Positions 14,755 through 22,294 of a stretch of 24,552 nucleotides of DNA are shown here, piece after piece (within the stretch, counting starts at the first letter, position 1; every line of letters starts with the position of its first letter). The notes under the pieces were generated by a model. It did not search any database. It had not been told where the DNA came from and saw only the letters and a list, made by a program, of their open reading frames with translations. The DNA comes from DATDAW01 sp036524675. GTDB lineage: Bacteria > Verrucomicrobiota > Verrucomicrobiia > Chthoniobacterales > DASVRZ01. The DNA is taken from positions 1 to 24,552 of the forward strand of contig DATDBU010000020.1 in NCBI GenBank assembly GCA_036524675.1, given 5' to 3'. A program made the position numbers and the translations under genes.

Positions 14755-15477
14755 ATGCGTTCCAAAATTATTTGTCACATGGCGAGTTCGATTGATGGAC
14801 GCCTCGTTGTTGACCGGTATTCCGCACCAGCGGCCGGAATCGACGAATCTACGCTTCGGCAGCATTACGATCGGATCTCAGAGAAATTCCAAGGGGACGG
14901 ATGGGTTGTTGGCCGTCAGACCATGGATGAAGTCATCGAGGACTTTCCAAGAAAAGCGCGAGTGGTGAACCTCACCGGAGAAAACTTGCGCGACACCTAT
15001 CTCGCGAATCGCAATGGGCGCGATCTCGCGGTGTGCTTCGATCCCAAGGGAAAGTGCCATTACGGCCAGGATAACGCCTATGGGGACCATATTGTTGCGG
15101 TGCTCGGTGAGCAGGTTCCCGACGAATATCTCGCGGAACTACGCGAAGACGGAGTTTCCTATCTCTTCGCTGGCCCGGATGGACACGACATCAAGCGGGC
15201 ATTGGAAATTCTCGGAGAGGCTTTCGGCGCGAAAACGCTCGTTCTCCAAGGGGGTGGTGTAATCAATGGCGCGTTTCTGAAAGCCGGGTTGATCGACGAA
15301 ATCAGTCTCCTGGTTTATCCGTCGATAGATGGGTTGGCGGGCATGCCGACCATCTTCGAATATGTTGGTAGCCCCAACGAAGAGCCCGCAGCCGGTCAGT
15401 CCTTGCGACATATCGGCACGGAGACACTGGAAGGCGGCATGGTGTGGCTCCGTTATCTGGTCGAGAAGGAAGGATAA
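14755..15477 (+). CDS. RibD C-terminal / dihydrofolate-reductase-like protein
   Basis: The 240-residue product has the RibD_C/DHFR-like fold: I-I-C-H-M-A-S-S-I-D-G-R at the N-terminus, V-V-G-R-Q-T-M-D near 60, and L-Q-G-G-G-V-I-N-G-A-F-L-K-A-G-L-I-D-E near the C-terminus, which is the NADPH and substrate region of the family. RibD itself reduces a riboflavin precursor, but stand-alone members such as this have no fixed substrate. ATG 14755 was selected because the first strand starts there; the frame is open upstream to 14530, but that part overlaps the flavodoxin gene and the ADH relic. The frame after the TAA stays open for 41 codons, ending within the dispersed repeat region. Confidence 0.87.
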   Translation: MRSKIICHMASSIDGRLVVDRYSAPAAGIDESTLRQHYDRISEKFQGDGWVVGRQTMDEVIEDFPRKARVVNLTGENLRDTYLANRNGRDLAVCFDPKGKCHYGQDNAYGDHIVAVLGEQVPDEYLAELREDGVSYLFAGPDGHDIKRALEILGEAFGAKTLVLQGGGVINGAFLKAGLIDEISLLVYPSIDGLAGMPTIFEYVGSPNEEPAAGQSLRHIGTETLEGGMVWLRYLVEKEG

Positions 15478-15540
15478 TTCGAGAGCAAGGATGCGCATCA
15501 AGCGCTACTTCACCTGCCGTCCGCGTGGCTGTTGAACACT

Positions 15541-15590
15541 TTTGAGCAAAATCGCGATAGGTGGAGCGAGATCGGGTGCGACAGAGAAGC
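15541..15590 (+). repeat. Dispersed inter-module repeat, copy 4
   Basis: TTTGAGCAAAATCGCGATAG and the following bases align with the 7841 and 9219 copies over about 45 bases with scattered substitutions. It lies 64 bases after the RibD-like stop and just before a terminator. Confidence 0.75.
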
Positions 15591-15614
15591 GATCGGGGAA
15601 TAACCTCCCGCAGA

Positions 15615-15638
15615 CTGTTGGATCCGACAGAGTTTTTT
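15615..15638 (+). terminator. Rho-independent terminator after the RibD-like gene
   Basis: CTGTTG (15615-15620) pairs with CGACAG (15625-15630) around a GATC loop, with one G-T wobble, followed by AG and six T residues (15633-15638). It closes the reductase array on the + strand before the pao operon. Confidence 0.6.
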
Positions 15639-16064
15639 GAAAGCGACCGATGCCGCTTGTGATGCCGCCTACTGGTCCAGCCAGGATTGTGACGGTCAGG
15701 CGGAAACTGAACCCGAACTAACCATCATTGACAAAATAGATTCCGGCGTTGAGGCGCTTGAATGTTTCCAACTCGAAAAAAGTAAGGTTTGAATTGGAGC
15801 CTCCTGCGCCTCAAGAGCGAAAAATTTGTATCAAAGTGTGTCACGTCCAGTCCACCGGCACATTTTGTTACAAAGCAGGCCGCCGTCTGACAAACATTCC
15901 GCTTCTTGACGTGCTAGCGTCGGTTCCATGTGGATCGCCCAGTTCGCACACCGCTCCCGGGCGAATTGTGCAGTCTTCTTTGTAAAAAACTCATGCCGAA
16001 CCTCGGCCATGAGTCGCGAATAACGAAGAAACCGTCCGGTATTCAACCAACACCACGCACCACC
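15639..16064. other. Leader/promoter gap before the pao operon
   Basis: There are 426 bases without a convincing gene between the terminator and the first pao gene. The definable element is the pair of palindromic boxes at 15825-15874. A TTGACG at 15906-15911 could be a -35 hexamer, but no good -10 follows. The open frame from 15930 to the pao gene start has no homology and is treated as untranslated. Confidence 0.5.
15825..15874. promoter_or_regulatory. Paired palindromic boxes upstream of the pao operon
   Basis: TTTGTATCAAA (15825-15835) and TTTGTTACAAA (15864-15874) are near-palindromes whose centres are 39 bases apart. The segment GGCACATTTTGTTACAAAGC recurs with few changes at 23698-23719, where a partner box ATTGTAACAAA again lies exactly 39 bases upstream. 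The pattern suits a dimeric regulator binding twice, or a promoter with two fixed elements. The second box is 190 bases before the first pao start. Confidence 0.55.
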
Positions 16065-16898
16065 ATGCACGAACCTCGAACACCCGATCCGGAAGCGGAT
16101 ACACCGCTTTCCGACGACGAAAACGCACTCCTCGATGAAATGATTCGAAGCGGTCTGCCGCGCCGCGATTTTTTAAAGCTGATGTTTGGCGCGAGTGCGG
16201 GGATTTTCGCCTACCAGCTCGCCACCGAAAAACAAATTTTCGCCGCGACCTCCGCCCTCGCGCAGGGCGCCGCCGCTCCGGCCCTCGCGGAAGGCGCGGG
16301 CGTTGCCGTGCAGCTCACGGTCAACGGCGCGTCGAAAACGCTGAAACTCGACCCGCGCGTCGTTTTGCTCGACGCGCTTCGCGACAAACTGGCGCTGACC
16401 GGCACGAAAAAAGGCTGCGACCACGGTCAATGCGGCGCCTGCACAGTCATCGTCGATGGGAAACGGGTGTTGTCCTGTCTGACGCTCGCCGCGCAGGTCG
16501 GCGGCAAAACCGTGACCACGGTCGAAGGCCTCGCCACGCAGGAAGAGCTGCACTCGATGCAGGAAGCCTTCATCGAGCACGACGGTTTTCAATGCGGCTA
16601 CTGCACGCCCGGGCAGCTCTGTTCCGCGGTCGCGCTGCTCGACGAAGCCAAACGCGGCGAATGCAGCTACGTCACCGCCGATGTCAAATCGCCGCCGATG
16701 CAGCTTTCGGACGACGAAATTCGCGAGCGCATGAGCGGTAATATCTGCCGTTGTGCGGCTTATCCGCAAATTCTCGCGGCGATTCAATCGGTTCATTCCG
16801 GTCGCAAAGCCACCCAGACCTGGGGCTTCGCCACCGAGGAAAAACTTGCCGAAATCCGAAAGGAGTTTACCCATGACACTACCCATGACACCGTTTAA
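16065..16898 (+). CDS. paoA: Aldehyde oxidoreductase, [2Fe-2S] subunit (PaoA-like)
   Basis: The 277-residue product is the small iron-sulfur subunit of a xanthine-oxidase-family enzyme. A twin-arginine motif (L-P-R-R-D-F-L-K, RR at 33-34) and a hydrophobic segment precede the ferredoxin-like domain. The plant-type [2Fe-2S] cysteines are C118, C123 and C126 (C-D-H-G-Q-C-G-A-C) and C138. The helical second cluster is given by C-G-Y-C-T-P-G-Q and C-R-C-A-A-Y. In E. coli PaoABC the complex is carried to the periplasm by the Tat signal of this subunit and oxidises aromatic aldehydes. ATG 16065 was chosen as the first start giving a compact signal region; an ATG at 15993 is possible. It overlaps the next gene by 26 bases. 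Confidence 0.92.
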   Translation: MHEPRTPDPEADTPLSDDENALLDEMIRSGLPRRDFLKLMFGASAGIFAYQLATEKQIFAATSALAQGAAAPALAEGAGVAVQLTVNGASKTLKLDPRVVLLDALRDKLALTGTKKGCDHGQCGACTVIVDGKRVLSCLTLAAQVGGKTVTTVEGLATQEELHSMQEAFIEHDGFQCGYCTPGQLCSAVALLDEAKRGECSYVTADVKSPPMQLSDDEIRERMSGNICRCAAYPQILAAIQSVHSGRKATQTWGFATEEKLAEIRKEFTHDTTHDTV

Positions 16899-17871
16899 TT
16901 ATTCCCGTGCCGCGACGGCCGATGAAGCCGTGAAAATGGTCGCCACTCATCCGCAGGCCCGTTACCTCGGCGGCGGCACGAACCTGCTCGACCTTATGAA
17001 GGACAACGTCGAAAGCGCGTCCGATCTGGTCGATGTCACCCGGCTTCATCTTACGGAAATCGCCGAACAGAACGGCGGCGTCAGCATCGGCGCGCTCGCG
17101 AAAAACAGCGACACGGCGAATCATCCGCTCATCCGGACACGTTATCCGTTGCTCACCCAGGCCATGCTTGCCGCGGCGTCCGCGCAAATTCGCAACATGG
17201 CGGCCAACGGCGGCAATCTGCTCCAGCGCACGCGGTGCGGCTATTTTTACGACACCGCGTTGCCCTGCAACAAACGCGCTCCCGGCACCGGATGCGGCGC
17301 TCGCGAAGGACTCAATCGAATGCACGCCATTTTTGGCGCGAGCGAACAATGCGTCGCCGTTCATCCGTCCGACATGGCGGTTGCGTTGGCTGCGCTGGAC
17401 GCCAAAATCCACGTCCGCACGCCGGGCGGAACGGAGCGCGTTATTCCCATGGCCGATTTTCACCGGCTCCCGGGCGATCATCCGGAGCGCGACAACACGC
17501 TCGAGCCCGGCGAGTTGATCGAGCGCATCAAACTGCCGCCGTCCAACTTCGCGGCTCATTCCTATTATCTAAAAGTTCGCGACCGAACGAGTTACGCCTT
17601 TGCCCTTGTCTCCGTCGCCGCGGCCATGGAACTCGAAGGCGACACGATCCGGGACGTACGCCTCGCCATGGGCGGTGTCGCGCACAAACCCGGGCGGGCG
17701 CACCAGGCCGAAAAGGCGCTCATTGGCAAAAAAGCGACCGAAGAAAATTTCGCCGCCGCGGCCGCAGCCGAAATGAAGGCCGCCCAGCCGCTCGCTCACA
17801 ACGCCTACAAAGTCGAACTCGGCCAGCGCGCGATGGTTCGCGCGTTGCTCCGCGCCAACGGAACCGTCTGA
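16873..17871 (+). CDS. paoB: Aldehyde oxidoreductase, FAD/[4Fe-4S] subunit (PaoB-like)
   Basis: The 332-residue product is the FAD-binding medium subunit. The FAD loop Y-L-G-G-G-T-N-L-L-D (31-40) and N-M-A-A-N-G-G-N-L-L are visible. The C122, C132 and C141 arrangement (R-C-G-Y-F-Y-D, L-P-C-N-K-R and G-T-G-C-G-A) with C160 matches the extra [4Fe-4S] cluster found in PaoB and 4-hydroxybenzoyl-CoA-reductase-type subunits. This distinguishes it from ordinary XdhB. AAAGGAG at 16859-16865 precedes ATG 16873, inside the 3' end of the upstream gene, so the two are translationally linked. The subunit passes electrons from molybdenum and Fe-S to the acceptor. Confidence 0.92.
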   Translation: MTLPMTPFNYSRAATADEAVKMVATHPQARYLGGGTNLLDLMKDNVESASDLVDVTRLHLTEIAEQNGGVSIGALAKNSDTANHPLIRTRYPLLTQAMLAAASAQIRNMAANGGNLLQRTRCGYFYDTALPCNKRAPGTGCGAREGLNRMHAIFGASEQCVAVHPSDMAVALAALDAKIHVRTPGGTERVIPMADFHRLPGDHPERDNTLEPGELIERIKLPPSNFAAHSYYLKVRDRTSYAFALVSVAAAMELEGDTIRDVRLAMGGVAHKPGRAHQAEKALIGKKATEENFAAAAAAEMKAAQPLAHNAYKVELGQRAMVRALLRANGTV

Positions 17872-17883
17872 CCCATCCCATTT

Positions 17884-20090
17884 ATGCGTTACATCGGAAA
17901 AGAAATGCGCCGCGTCGACGGCGTCGCCAAAGTAACCGGCCGGGCAAAATATGCTGCGGAATTTGAGATGCCGAACGTCGCTTATGGCTATCTCACGTTG
18001 AGCACCATCGCCAAAGGCACGATCACATCCATCGATACGAGCGAAGCTGAAAAAGCGCCGGGCGTGCTCCAAATCTTCACCCACCTCAACGCGCCGAAAT
18101 TATTTCCGGCGACTCCAGGTAGTGGCGGAGAAAACACCGAGTTTAAACCGTTGATGAGCCCGAAAATCGTGTTCAGCGGTCAGCCAATCGCGGTCACCGT
18201 GGCGAATACATTCGAAGAAGCGCGTTACGCATCCCAGCTCATCAAAGTCACTTACGACGAGCAGAAACCGGCGACGGATCTGCGCGCGGCCATGGATTCC
18301 GCCAGGGAAGTTAATGCGCAGCGGTCGCCCAAGCCGCGCGGCGATTTTGCCAGCGCCTTCGCCAGCGCGCCCGTCAAAGTTGAAGAGGAATACAATATCC
18401 CGATCGAGCACCACAACCCGATCGAACCGCACGGCGCGACGGCGTTTTGGAAAGACGGAAAACTGACGATTTTCGACAAATCACAAAACGTTTACCAAGT
18501 CCGCGATTATCTCGCCCGCACGTTCCAAATCGAGCCGGACAACGTCAACGTAATCGCGCTTTTCGTGGGCGGCGCGTTCGGGTCGTCGCTCAACGTGAAT
18601 TATTACCCGTCGCTCGTCGCGCTCGCCGCCCGCGAAGTCAAACGTCCCGTGCGGCTCGTTTACACGCGACGCCAGATGTTTACTGGCCATGGTTACCGGC
18701 CCGACACGTGGCAAAAAATCGCGATCAGCGCGGAGAAAGACGGCAAACTCACGTCGATCTCGCATCGCGCCGTCGTCAACACATCGACATTCGAGGACTA
18801 CGCTGAAGATTATTTCAAAGTCGCGCGAACCTCTACAACTGCCCGAACGTCGAAACGCTGTATCAAAACGTTGCGACCGATCTGCCGACCCCAGCCGCGA
18901 TGCGCGCGCCGGCGGCCGTTTCGAACATGTTTGCGCTCGAATGCGCGCTCGATGAATTGTCCTACCAACTCAAAATCGATCCACTCGAACTGCGTTTGAT
19001 CAACTACGCCGAGACGGATCCCGAAACTGGCAAACCATTCTCGAGCAAGGCATTGCGTGAGTGTTACTCGATTGCAGCCGAGAACTTCGGCTGGAAAAAT
19101 CGCAATCCGGAGCCCCGTTCGATGCGGGACGGCAACCTGCTGGTCGGCTGGGGAACGGCGACCGGAGTTTGGGGCGCGTTTCAGCAACCGGCGAGCGCCA
19201 AAATCGTTTACAAAAGCGACGGCTCCGCGCACGTGACCAGCTCCACGACCGATATCGGCCCGGGCACTTACACGGTCATGACCATCATCGCGGCGGAACA
19301 TCTCGGGCTTGATCCGGCCAAAATTAAATTCGAACTCGGCAACTCCCTCTATCCCAAAGCCCCGTCCCAAGGCGGTTCCTGGACCACGGCAAGCGTGGGC
19401 TCGGCAATTTTCGGCGCGGCGCAAAACATTCGCCGGCAATTGCTCGACCTGGCCAAAAAAGACGCCTCCTCGCCCTTGTCATCCGCCAGCGTGGACGACG
19501 TCGAGATGTCCGACGGAAATCTGCACTTGAAATCCGATCCGTCGAAAACCGTCGATATCGCCACCCTGCTCCAGAAAAACGGTCTCCCGGAAGTTTCGGA
19601 TACGTACGATTCCAAGCCGTCGCCGGAACGCGAAAAATACGCCACCGGCGCGCATGGCGCTCAGTTTGTGGAGGTCAAAGTCGATCCGCAGCTCGGCACG
19701 GTTCGCGTGACGCGGGTGATCGAAGCCACCGCCTGCGTCCGGATCATGAACCCGAAAACGTCGCACAGCCAGGAAATCGGCGGGGTGATCTGGGGCATCG
19801 GCATGGCGCTCATGGAAGGCACCGAAGTCGATCACCGCTACGGACGCATGTTGAATCCGACGCTGGCCGATTATCACGTCCCGGTTCACGCCGATGCGCA
19901 CAAAATCGAGACGGTTTTCGTCGAGGAAGACGACAAAATCGTCAACCCGCTCGGAGTCAAAGGCATGGGCGAACTCGGGCTCGTCGGCATTCCCGCGGCG
20001 ATTGCGAATGCGGTTTATCACGCGACCGGCATTCGTGTCCGCGATCTGCCGATCACGCCGGATAAATTGATCAACGGAGGTCTGGCGTGA
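17884..20090 (+). CDS. paoC: Aldehyde oxidoreductase, molybdenum cofactor subunit (PaoC-like), apparent frameshift
   Basis: Two overlapping frames make up one catalytic subunit. The first (from ATG 17884) covers the N-terminal domain and the first Moco-binding part (V-G-G-A-F-G-S). At about 18825-18832, in the run GTCGCGCGAAC, homology moves to the frame ending at 20090 and continues without loss: N-L-Y-N-C-P-N-V-E-T-L-Y, then M-R-A-P. The C-terminal K-G-M-G-E-L-G holds the catalytic glutamate. One missing base restores about 735 codons, the normal length for PaoC (732 in E. coli). A sequencing or assembly error in a CG-rich run is as likely as a true mutation. It hydroxylates aldehydes to acids using molybdopterin cytosine dinucleotide. 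Confidence 0.88.
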
Positions 20091-21028
20091 AAGCGCTCAC
20101 CCAAATCCTGCAACGCGCAATCGCGGAATGCACGCAGCCGTGGGCGCTCGCCACACTCGTGCGCACACGCGGCTCCACGTATCGCAAGCCCGGCGCGCGT
20201 TTGCTCGTGGACATGCGCGGCGACACGCTCGGCGTTCTCAGCGGCGGTTGTCTGGAAGAAGAAATCGCCCGGCGCGGCTTGGCTGTCATCGCGTCCGGCG
20301 TGCCTGAGTTGATCACGTTCGACACGCGTCTGCTCTACGGCTGCAACGGTTTCGTGGAAATTCTGGTCGAAAAAATTCCCGCCGCGGAGAAGGGAGAAAA
20401 TTTCCTCACTTTGCTGGCGAAAAAGCTGGCTCGCCGGGAATTGTGCCGCGTTCGCACCCGATTCGAAGGCGAAAACCCTGGCTCCGAACTGCTGCCCGGC
20501 GACGCGCTGGTTGTCGAGCATGCCGGCACATTTATCCACACGATTTCGCCGCCGATTCGTCTGCTGGTTTTCGGCACCGGCCCGGAAGTCGCACCGATCC
20601 AGGCATTTGCCGATGGTTTGGGCTGGGTCGTCGAACATCTGCCGCATCCCTCCGATTTGCCGGAGGATTTCGTTGCCGACGACCAGACGGCGGCGCTCAT
20701 CATGACTCACCATTTCGGGCGCGACCTCGCCGCATTGAATCGCTTGTTGCCGCTCCAACTCCCGTACGTCGGCTTGCTCGGCCCCCGGAAACGCCACGGC
20801 GAATTGCTCGCGCAATTTCAAGATTACCGGGAACTGCACCCGTCCTGGATCGAAAATCTACACGCCCCGGCCGGGCTCGACATCGGCAGCGAAGCGCCAG
20901 AGGAAATCGCCCTCTCGATCGTCTCCGAAGCCGCCGCCGTGCTGGCCAAACGCGGCGGCGGATTTCTCCGGGACCGCCAGCGCTCGATCCACTCGGAAGA
21001 ACCGCGTCCCGTCGAGCAGGCCGCCTGA
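20087..21028 (+). CDS. xdhC: XdhC/CoxI-family molybdenum cofactor maturation factor
   Basis: The 313-residue protein starts at a GTG that overlaps the paoC stop (GTGA) with GGAGG upstream. The XdhC N-terminal domain is seen in A-L-A-T-L-V-R-T-R-G-S-T-Y-R-K-P-G and G-V-L-S-G-G-C-L-E-E-E. The C-terminal Rossmann-like domain follows (L-L-V-F-G-T-G-P-E-V-A-P, then L-L-G-P-R-K-R). Proteins of this family (PaoD in E. coli) bind the mature cofactor, protect it, help add the sulfido ligand and insert it into the apo-enzyme. Its position directly behind the three subunits fits that role. Confidence 0.9.
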   Translation: MKALTQILQRAIAECTQPWALATLVRTRGSTYRKPGARLLVDMRGDTLGVLSGGCLEEEIARRGLAVIASGVPELITFDTRLLYGCNGFVEILVEKIPAAEKGENFLTLLAKKLARRELCRVRTRFEGENPGSELLPGDALVVEHAGTFIHTISPPIRLLVFGTGPEVAPIQAFADGLGWVVEHLPHPSDLPEDFVADDQTAALIMTHHFGRDLAALNRLLPLQLPYVGLLGPRKRHGELLAQFQDYRELHPSWIENLHAPAGLDIGSEAPEEIALSIVSEAAAVLAKRGGGFLRDRQRSIHSEEPRPVEQAA

Positions 21029-21031
21029 AGC

Positions 21032-21637
21032 ATGCCAAAAACGGGCATTATTCTCCTCGCCGCCGGCGCGTCAACCCGCCTCGGCCGCCCGAAACAACTC
21101 ATTCCCTGGAACGGCGAAACACTGCTGCGTCACGCTGCAAATGTGGCGTTAACTTCGCAACTCGGCCCCGTCGTCGTCGTGCTGGGCGCTGTCGAACGCG
21201 AATGCCGCGGAACCCTGACCGGTCTTGCCGTGCAAATCGCCGTCAATCCCGCGTGGGCCGCCGGCATGGGCGGATCGATTTCCACCGGCATGCTCGCTTT
21301 GCAAAACAGCGCGGAACCACTGGATGCCGTCATCATCATGCTGTGCGATCAACCGCACGTCACTCCGGTAAAGCTTCGTTCGCTAAGCGATGAGCAACAA
21401 CGCACGCAAGCCTCCGTCGTCGCTGCGCGTTATCGGAAAAACGACGACCCACCTGGCGTTCCCGCCCTCTTTACCGCCGCGCGATTTTCGGCCTTGTCTC
21501 AACTCTCCGGCCCCATTGGCGCGAAAAAGTTGATTGCCGGCGAACCTTCACTCGCCTTCATTCTTTGCCCCGAAGCCGCCTCCGACATCGATACGCCGGA
21601 TGATCTGGCCCGCGCCCAGCGCAACGCACTGGGTTGA
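21032..21637 (+). CDS. mocA: MocA-like molybdenum cofactor cytidylyltransferase
   Basis: The 201-residue protein has the nucleotidyltransferase signature L-L-A-A-G-A-S-T-R-L-G-R-P-K-Q-L at residues 8-23. It also has G-M-G-G-S-I-S-T-G and L-C-D-Q-P-H-V, which distinguish the MocA branch from MobA. MocA joins CTP to molybdopterin to give the cytosine dinucleotide cofactor that PaoC-type enzymes need. It starts three bases after the xdhC-like stop and is the last gene of the five-gene operon. A GTP-using or other NTP-transferase role is less likely given the neighbours. Confidence 0.9.
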   Translation: MPKTGIILLAAGASTRLGRPKQLIPWNGETLLRHAANVALTSQLGPVVVVLGAVERECRGTLTGLAVQIAVNPAWAAGMGGSISTGMLALQNSAEPLDAVIIMLCDQPHVTPVKLRSLSDEQQRTQASVVAARYRKNDDPPGVPALFTAARFSALSQLSGPIGAKKLIAGEPSLAFILCPEAASDIDTPDDLARAQRNALG

Positions 21638-21699
21638 TCATTAAACAGAGCATCATAATAAATTGCGCATCGAGCTCACAGAAAGCGCCGGTTATGCTT

Positions 21700-21755
21700 G
21701 CGGAGCGGGGCCGGCCTGGCCCTCCGCTAAAAAAAACGGTGGTGGGCCGCCACCG
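21700..21755. other. Two GC-rich hairpins after the pao operon
   Basis: GCGGAG (21700-21705) pairs with CTCCGC (21722-21727) around an inner GGGCC/GGCCC. CGGTGG (21737-21742) pairs with CCACCG (21750-21755). Between them is a run of eight A residues, not T, so no classical intrinsic terminator exists on the + strand. They may still mark the transcript end. Confidence 0.45.
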
Positions 21756-21780
21756 CTCCGACGGTTCGGATCACGCGCGG

Positions 21781-21822
21781 TTTGAGCAAGATCGCAACAG
21801 GTCGAGCAAGGGCGGACGCGCG
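21781..21822 (+). repeat. Dispersed inter-module repeat, copy 5 (divergent)
   Basis: TTTGAGCAAGATCGCAACAG and the following GTCGAGCAAG match the repeat pattern seen at 15541 and 7841. It lies 33 bases before the DUF2255 gene, again in a gap between modules. Confidence 0.6.
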
Positions 21823-21854
21823 GCCTCGCCCATGCGAGGTAAGGTTGCTCCGTT

Positions 21855-22226
21855 ATGACAACATGGTTAAAAGACGAAGTGCGCACGATTGCCGAGGCCG
21901 ACAACCTGCACATCTCGCCGTTCCGCGAGGACGGAGTGACCTACGGCACCCCGACATGGATTTGGTCCGTCGCGGTGGACGACGCGCTCTACGTGCGCGC
22001 CTACAACGGACGAAACTCTCGTTGGTATCAGGCTGCGCTACGGCAAAAGGAGGGTCGGATTACTGCCGCCGGCATGACGAAGGAAGTCACCTTCGAGACA
22101 GTTGGCGGGCCGATTAACGACCCCATCGACGATGCCTATCGGGTAAAGTACCACGGTAGCCCGTACCTCAGTTCGATGATCGGTGCACGGGCCCGGTCCG
22201 CTACGGTCAAGGTCATGCCGGCGTGA
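21855..22226 (+). CDS. DUF2255-family protein
   Basis: The 123-residue protein reads W-L-K-D-E-V-R-T-I-A-E-A-D-N-L-H at the N-terminus, then P-T-W-I-W-S-V, L-Y-V-R-A-Y-N-G and R-I-T-A-A-G-M-T-K-E-V-T-F. This is the pattern I recognise as DUF2255, a small family with a split-barrel, nitroreductase/pyridoxamine-oxidase-like look. The segment Y-V-R-A-Y-N-G-R-N-S-R-W-Y-Q is the most conserved part. No catalytic role is established. There is no signal peptide, so it is cytoplasmic. GAGGTAAGG precedes ATG 21855. The stop overlaps a possible GTG start of the next gene by 4 bases. Confidence 0.8.
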   Translation: MTTWLKDEVRTIAEADNLHISPFREDGVTYGTPTWIWSVAVDDALYVRAYNGRNSRWYQAALRQKEGRITAAGMTKEVTFETVGGPINDPIDDAYRVKYHGSPYLSSMIGARARSATVKVMPA

Positions 22227-22294
22227 CACCATTGCCTGATCCGCGAGCAGCAAACCAGCCTTCGAACTCACGCGTTTGCCAAAACAACCAGAAA

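Noticed and set aside
15930..16064. N-terminal extension of the PaoA-like protein
   Set aside because: The added residues do not look like a signal peptide, would bury the twin-arginine motif deeper, and have no family counterpart.
16173..20839. Long open frames on the minus strand and in other frames across the pao operon
   Set aside because: They mirror GC-rich codon use of well-supported + strand genes and have Arg/Gly/His-rich translations with no motif.
21700..21736. Intrinsic terminator after the mocA-like gene
   Set aside because: The strong hairpin is followed by A residues rather than T on the + strand, and the minus strand has no gene to terminate.
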